64,000 nt of DNA from Haloplasma contractile SSD-17B (lineage in GTDB: Bacteria; Bacillota_I; Bacilli_A; Haloplasmatales; Haloplasmataceae). Positions 60,386 to 64,000 of this stretch are shown piece by piece. The stretch lies in contig NZ_AFNU02000007.1 of assembly GCF_000215935.2 (NCBI RefSeq), positions 80,281 to 144,280 of the forward strand. Reading direction: 5' to 3'. Below the pieces are notes generated by a model. That model made no database searches. It worked only from the letters and a program-made list of their open reading frames with translations, and was not told the DNA's origin. The translations under genes and the position numbers were made by a program. Position 1 is the first letter of the stretch, and the number at the start of each line of letters is the position of its first letter.

Positions 60386-60833
60386 TGTACTTGTATTTAT
60401 GTTATTAGGGTTCAGTCTTTATTCACTGTTCTAATAAAAACGGATTTTGTATCATTTAATTTATATTCTTACCGTTGACTAAGACTATTTTTAGTATAAG
60501 CCCTAGTTTATTCTAGTTTTTGATAAACATGACTGAAGAATAAATTAATTGAATTTCGGTATTTGTTTTCATTTAAGTTCTTAATCTGGGCCGTTATTTT
60601 AATCATTAATAAGTGCTTATTTTAAATTCGTACTTCATTTAATTCTTCTCTTATTATAGTAGGTCGATATTAATTTTAATGATTAACTTCTATTTTACAA
60701 AAATAAATAGAAAAAAGGAAACAGTTTATACCTTAGTGAATTTTGTCTTTTAATTACGCTTCATTTCTTTGTATAGCATATAAAGATATACAAAAACTAA
60801 TGCAAGTATGACACGGTAGAAAGGAGTTTTAGT

Positions 60834-62231
60834 TTGAGACATGATCACATCGTTAAGCAGCGTGTACAACATCGAAAAGAAAAGAACATCAAAAAAGGAA
60901 AAAAGCCACATTTAACCTGGAGACAGTTAACCATGATTGGAATTGGGTCTGTCATTGGAGCGGGTTATTTCTTAGGAACTGGTTTGTCAATTAGTACCGC
61001 AGGACCTGCAATTCTACTGGTTTACTTGATCGGTGGGCTGACTGCTTTTTTAGTCTTTTGTTCCCTTGCCGAAATGACGGTTAATATTGATACACCTGGT
61101 TCGTTTAGAGGCTATGCAAAGATGGCATTTGGACATTGTGCAGGCTTTACGATTGGTTGGATGTACTGGTTATCTGGTATCTTAGTTATTGCTAGTGAAC
61201 TTGTTGCCTTATCAACGTTTACCCAATACTGGTTTCCTAGTATTCCGCTTTGGATCTTTTCGATTATTTATGCGGCGCTAGGGTTTTTAATTAATATCAT
61301 GGGTCTGAGTAATTTTAGTAAGATTGAATCCATATTTGCGCTGATTAAGATGACCACGCTCATTGCGTTCACGGTATTTGGAGCGCTCCTTTTATTTAAT
61401 GTCATTACGCCACAGGAGATTGATACAAGTACATCACAAGTATTTGAGTCCTTTATGCCAAATGGTGTCATTGGAATGTGGTCGTCTCTCGTTTTCGTTT
61501 TATTTACATTTGCAGGGGTTGCATTCATGGGTGTTGCTTCATCTGAATTAAAGCATAAACGTGATATTCCTAAGGCTGGTATTGCGATGTTTACTCTGCT
61601 ACTCGCTTTTTATACGATTCCTCTCTTTTTTATCTTTGTGATGGTTCCCTGGACTGAGATTAATGATTCAAACAGTCCATTTGTAACAGCTCTCTCCGCT
61701 TTTAATATTCCTTATATTGATTCTATTTTTAATATCATAATTATCAGTGCTGCATTTTCAACTATGGTAGGAGCAATCTTTTCAATCACGAAGGTACTTG
61801 TGTCCCTAGCAAATGACAATGATGCACCAAAGATACTAGCTGTGATCAATAAGCGAGGCGTTGCGACTAAAGCCTTACTTTTATCGGCACTTGTTCTTAT
61901 TGTCACCGTCGTACTTGTATTTTTACTCCCTGATACGATTTATGAATATGTGACGACATCAGCTGGTGTTATTTTAATTATAAACTGGATTGTTATCATT
62001 GCCTCTCAGTTTAAGCTCCGTCCTACTTATAAGGACAATGATACATTTAAAGCATTTTGTTTTCCGTATGATTCATATTTAGCTTTATGTTTAATTTTTA
62101 TTGCTCTAACTGGTGCATTGGTAGAGAGAAATCAACGGATTGGTGTTTTTATGAGTATTGGCTTTATCCTGATTATTCTCCTATGTTACCGGTTCATTTA
62201 TCGAAAAAAAGGTGGTGGATCACCAAAATAG
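60834..62231 (+). CDS. APC family amino-acid permease
   Basis: 465 residues with about 12 membrane helices. The first helix carries the APC signature MIGIGSVIGAGYFLGTG. Later marks are GSFRGYAKMAFGHCAGFTIGWMYW and FAGVAFMGVASSE. It resembles the D-serine/alanine/glycine (CycA) and aromatic permease branch; the substrate is not certain. The start is TTG with AAAGGAG 7 bases before it. It has a basic N-terminal tail of about 30 residues. Confidence 0.85.
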   Translation: MRHDHIVKQRVQHRKEKNIKKGKKPHLTWRQLTMIGIGSVIGAGYFLGTGLSISTAGPAILLVYLIGGLTAFLVFCSLAEMTVNIDTPGSFRGYAKMAFGHCAGFTIGWMYWLSGILVIASELVALSTFTQYWFPSIPLWIFSIIYAALGFLINIMGLSNFSKIESIFALIKMTTLIAFTVFGALLLFNVITPQEIDTSTSQVFESFMPNGVIGMWSSLVFVLFTFAGVAFMGVASSELKHKRDIPKAGIAMFTLLLAFYTIPLFFIFVMVPWTEINDSNSPFVTALSAFNIPYIDSIFNIIIISAAFSTMVGAIFSITKVLVSLANDNDAPKILAVINKRGVATKALLLSALVLIVTVVLVFLLPDTIYEYVTTSAGVILIINWIVIIASQFKLRPTYKDNDTFKAFCFPYDSYLALCLIFIALTGALVERNQRIGVFMSIGFILIILLCYRFIYRKKGGGSPK

Positions 62232-62337
62232 AACACGTATAGGCGAGTGGTTCTGAAAGTCCTTTTATTTACATCCTTATGCTAAGATGTTAGTATGGAC
62301 TCATACAGAAGACATAGAAAAAGGGAGATTGATAGTT

Positions 62338-62502
62338 GTGAACTATCTAAATATTTCATTTGCAGTTGCAGCTATTTTATTAGTTATATTTGGTATTATA
62401 AAAGCAATGAGGAATGAAAAACTACAAGCTTATGTACTGCCCTTTGCTTTTATACTTATCCTTATAGTTGTATTTGGATTTTTAATAGTTGCTTTAATGT
62501 AA
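62338..62502 (+). CDS. small membrane protein, unknown
   Basis: 54 residues with two hydrophobic segments (about 6-22 and 35-52) around a short basic loop (AMRNEKLQ). I chose GTG at 62338 because GGGAG lies 10 bases before it; the longer frame from 62287 adds an unlikely hydrophilic leader. Terminator follows. Confidence 0.45.
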   Translation: MNYLNISFAVAAILLVIFGIIKAMRNEKLQAYVLPFAFILILIVVFGFLIVALM

Positions 62503-62527
62503 CTGTTCGTTTTCGAATGATGTTTAG

Positions 62528-62552
62528 GACTACCTGTTTCATACGGGTGGTC
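62528..62552 (+). terminator. terminator after 62338 gene
   Basis: GACTACCTGT/ACGGGTGGTC then seven T's, 26 bases past the stop. Confidence 0.85.
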
Positions 62553-62763
62553 TTTTTTTGTTTTACTCTGTAACGGAGCATTGTAGCTCTAGATACAATT
62601 AAGAACCATCTAAGGAGGCATTTCATTACTTGATTTTTGTTGTTCAGGACCTATTAGTCTATTAGAAATTTGTTTTAATTTAACATATTTGTATAAATTA
62701 GTTCTTGTTTTGATTTCTACAAAATATACTATTAGTAATAACATGGTATAAGGGGGGAATATT

Positions 62764-63054
62764 ATGGGTTATGATACAGATGAAGTTGTAAGCGTCGGTA
62801 CATGGTTTGGATTGACACTATTACTAGGGGTAGTCGCAATGATTCCGTTTGTTGGTATACTAATTGCAATTGTTATCCTACTAATCTTAGCATTTAGTGA
62901 TGTAAATAAGAACGTTCAGAACTGGGCGAAAGCATCATTAATATGGTATATTATCGCATTTGTAATTGGTATTATATTAGGTGTTGCCTTAATTTCTTCA
63001 ATGAGTGGCGTATCAATGTCAGATATGTTTAGCCATTTATTGAGTTGGTTTTAA
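62764..63054 (+). CDS. small membrane protein, unknown
   Basis: 96 residues with two long hydrophobic segments (about 13-45 and 60-82). A conserved-looking loop between them reads SDVNKNVQNWAKASLIW, common in small DUF4870-like or stress membrane proteins. AAGGGGGG precedes the ATG. No firm family. Confidence 0.55.
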   Translation: MGYDTDEVVSVGTWFGLTLLLGVVAMIPFVGILIAIVILLILAFSDVNKNVQNWAKASLIWYIIAFVIGIILGVALISSMSGVSMSDMFSHLLSWF

Positions 63055-63076
63055 TAAAATCTTATTTAATGGAACG

Positions 63077-63102
63077 AGCCACCTGTTTATTTAAAGGTGG
63101 CT
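63077..63102 (+). terminator. terminator after 62764 gene
   Basis: AGCCACCT/AGGTGGCT then TTTTT, 22 bases past the stop. Confidence 0.85.
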
Positions 63103-63272
63103 TTTTATAGTTAAATGATTTAGACTTATTGTACAATGACTGAACTTATGATATACTATTTCCAAAAAATAGGGGGTTAAATAACAGTTACAATAAACCT
63201 ATCTAAATCTACCTAAACTTATATATAAATGAATAGATTTTAATCAGTAAATACTTGAGTAGTAGGAATATC

Positions 63273-63307
63273 AAAATCAACATTAAAGCACATTTGATGT
63301 TGATTTT
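63273..63307. other. hairpin upstream of tnpB, possible element left end
   Basis: AAAATCAACAT/ATGTTGATTTT, an 11-bp perfect stem about 90 bases before the tnpB start. IS200/IS605-type elements have subterminal hairpins, so it may mark the left end; it could also be a terminator. The rest of 63103-63330 shows nothing. Confidence 0.4.
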
Positions 63308-63330
63308 TATTAGAAAATTACAAACATATA

Positions 63331-63359
63331 TTGTAAAACGAACATATGTTTGGTAAAAT
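63331..63359 (+). promoter_or_regulatory. promoter of tnpB
   Basis: TTGTAA, a 17-base spacer containing the palindrome AACATATGTT, then TAAAAT, 38 bases before the start codon. Confidence 0.5.
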
Positions 63360-63397
63360 ATAGGTATAGGGAATTTGTGATAAGGGGAGGTGATACT

Positions 63398-64000
63398 TTG
63401 AAGTTTAATAGAAAGATTGAAATCGTATTTAATCATAAGACAACTTTAATACTAGACAGTCAAAGTCAAATTTGTAATATATTATATAACGAACTATTAG
63501 AAAAAATTAATCAAGAATATAAGAACAATCCCAAGGATGCTACGTTATTAAAGGGACGGAATCTACGCGACCTGATTCCTGTACTCAAGCAATCAAAGCC
63601 ATACTTAAAAACCGTTTACTCCTCCCCCCTCAAGAATGTAGCATTTCGCCTACGCGATGCATTTAAGGAATTTTTTGAAGGAGAAAGAGGATATCCAAAG
63701 TTTAGAGCCCAAAAGAGAAAGTGGTTTTCACTACTTTATGATGAACCGTTTAAAGGATATAAACTTAAGGATCGACAATTGTTACTAAGCCTAGGGAAAG
63801 ATAAACACAATAAACAAATAAAAATATACGGTGTATTAAAAGAGAATTTAAATCTAAAAGAAACAGATTTAGTCAAGACATTTAGGTTGTGTAAACAACA
63901 AGGAAAGTATTATGGCATATTTTGTATTGAACGAGAGACACCTGAGACGAAAGAAGTTAAAACATGGTTAGCTATTGATCCGAATCATAAGAACTTTTTT
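63398..64000 (+). CDS. tnpB: TnpB-family RNA-guided nuclease (IS605/IS1341 type), cut by window end
   Basis: 201 codons are present without a stop; the gene runs past the end of the window. The start is TTG with GGGGAGGTGAT in front. N-terminal TnpB features are visible: the opening strand KFNRKIEIVFN, the RGYPKFRAQKRKWFS stretch (usual GxPKFK) and the first RuvC motif WLAIDPNHKNFF with the catalytic Asp. The family's usual form is GIDLGIKN/GIDPGLNN, so IDPNHKN is a variant. No tnpA is seen upstream. The remaining RuvC motifs and the omega-RNA lie outside the window. Confidence 0.82.
   Translation, partial: MKFNRKIEIVFNHKTTLILDSQSQICNILYNELLEKINQEYKNNPKDATLLKGRNLRDLIPVLKQSKPYLKTVYSSPLKNVAFRLRDAFKEFFEGERGYPKFRAQKRKWFSLLYDEPFKGYKLKDRQLLLSLGKDKHNKQIKIYGVLKENLNLKETDLVKTFRLCKQQGKYYGIFCIERETPETKEVKTWLAIDPNHKNFF

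Noticed and set aside
1..64000. Mycoplasma-type code with TGA as tryptophan
   Set aside because: Genes end at TGA (GH94, the relic tail at 114, the HIT fragment) and tryptophans are encoded by TGG.
1..64000. tRNA or rRNA genes
   Set aside because: No cloverleaf with a T-loop GTTCGA-type motif and no rRNA-like GC-richer block was seen on either strand.

Overview
The window is AT-rich DNA that uses the standard code: TGA acts as a stop, for example at the end of the GH94 gene. It has strong AGGAGG-type ribosome binding sites, many small membrane proteins, an LtaS-type enzyme and numerous lipobox lipoproteins. This points to a low-GC Gram-positive (Bacillota) with a single membrane. A deep relative of Mollicutes, such as the Haloplasma or Izemoplasma area, is plausible, but that placement is inference. 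No rRNA, tRNA or CRISPR array was seen.

Layout. 0-7 kb holds envelope and membrane genes on the minus strand: a DUF3592-like protein, an RDD protein, an LtaS-like phosphoglycerol transferase and a BspA-type LRR lipoprotein. 7-15.7 kb is a complete oligosaccharide locus read leftwards: a DUF624/YesL-like protein, a sugar-binding lipoprotein, two MalF/MalG-type permeases, a GH94 glycoside phosphorylase, a cupin and a LacI regulator. Its main promoter (TTGACA-17-TAAAAT) overlaps a perfect CcpA cre match and three LacI-type palindromes. An imported beta-glucan disaccharide is probably phosphorolysed in the cytoplasm. 16-22 kb carries an S9 peptidase with a WYL regulator and an adenosine-deaminase-like hydrolase. 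22-31 kb is dominated by two giant lipoproteins: one with 15 Ig-like repeats plus an internalin-like LRR domain, and one with three tandem RsgI-like modules.

31-51 kb is a defence and accessory island with visible gene decay. It has a methyltransferase gene, a relic of a second methyltransferase 3' end, a HIT-family relic and an HNH nuclease. These are followed by a large SF1 helicase with a C-terminal nuclease-like region, McrBC (McrB carries an extra domain inside its AAA+ core), a zinc-ribbon/ADP-ribosylglycohydrolase pair, a divergent Sau3AI-like restriction-modification pair, a PD-(D/E)XK/HNH pair and a DUF2779 protein. 51-64 kb returns to ordinary genes: a GNAT protein, a very unusual Ig-domain/ABC-binding-protein fusion, a DUF1848 gene with two frameshifts, a HIT gene with one frameshift, a dNTPase, an amino-acid permease and small membrane proteins. 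It ends in a TnpB gene cut by the window edge.

Several starts were moved from the longest ORF to the codon that follows a good Shine-Dalgarno: LtaS-like, GH94, VOC, McrC, zinc ribbon, Ig-SBP, dNTPase and the small protein at 62.3 kb. All domain names come from reading motifs by eye; no database search was possible.
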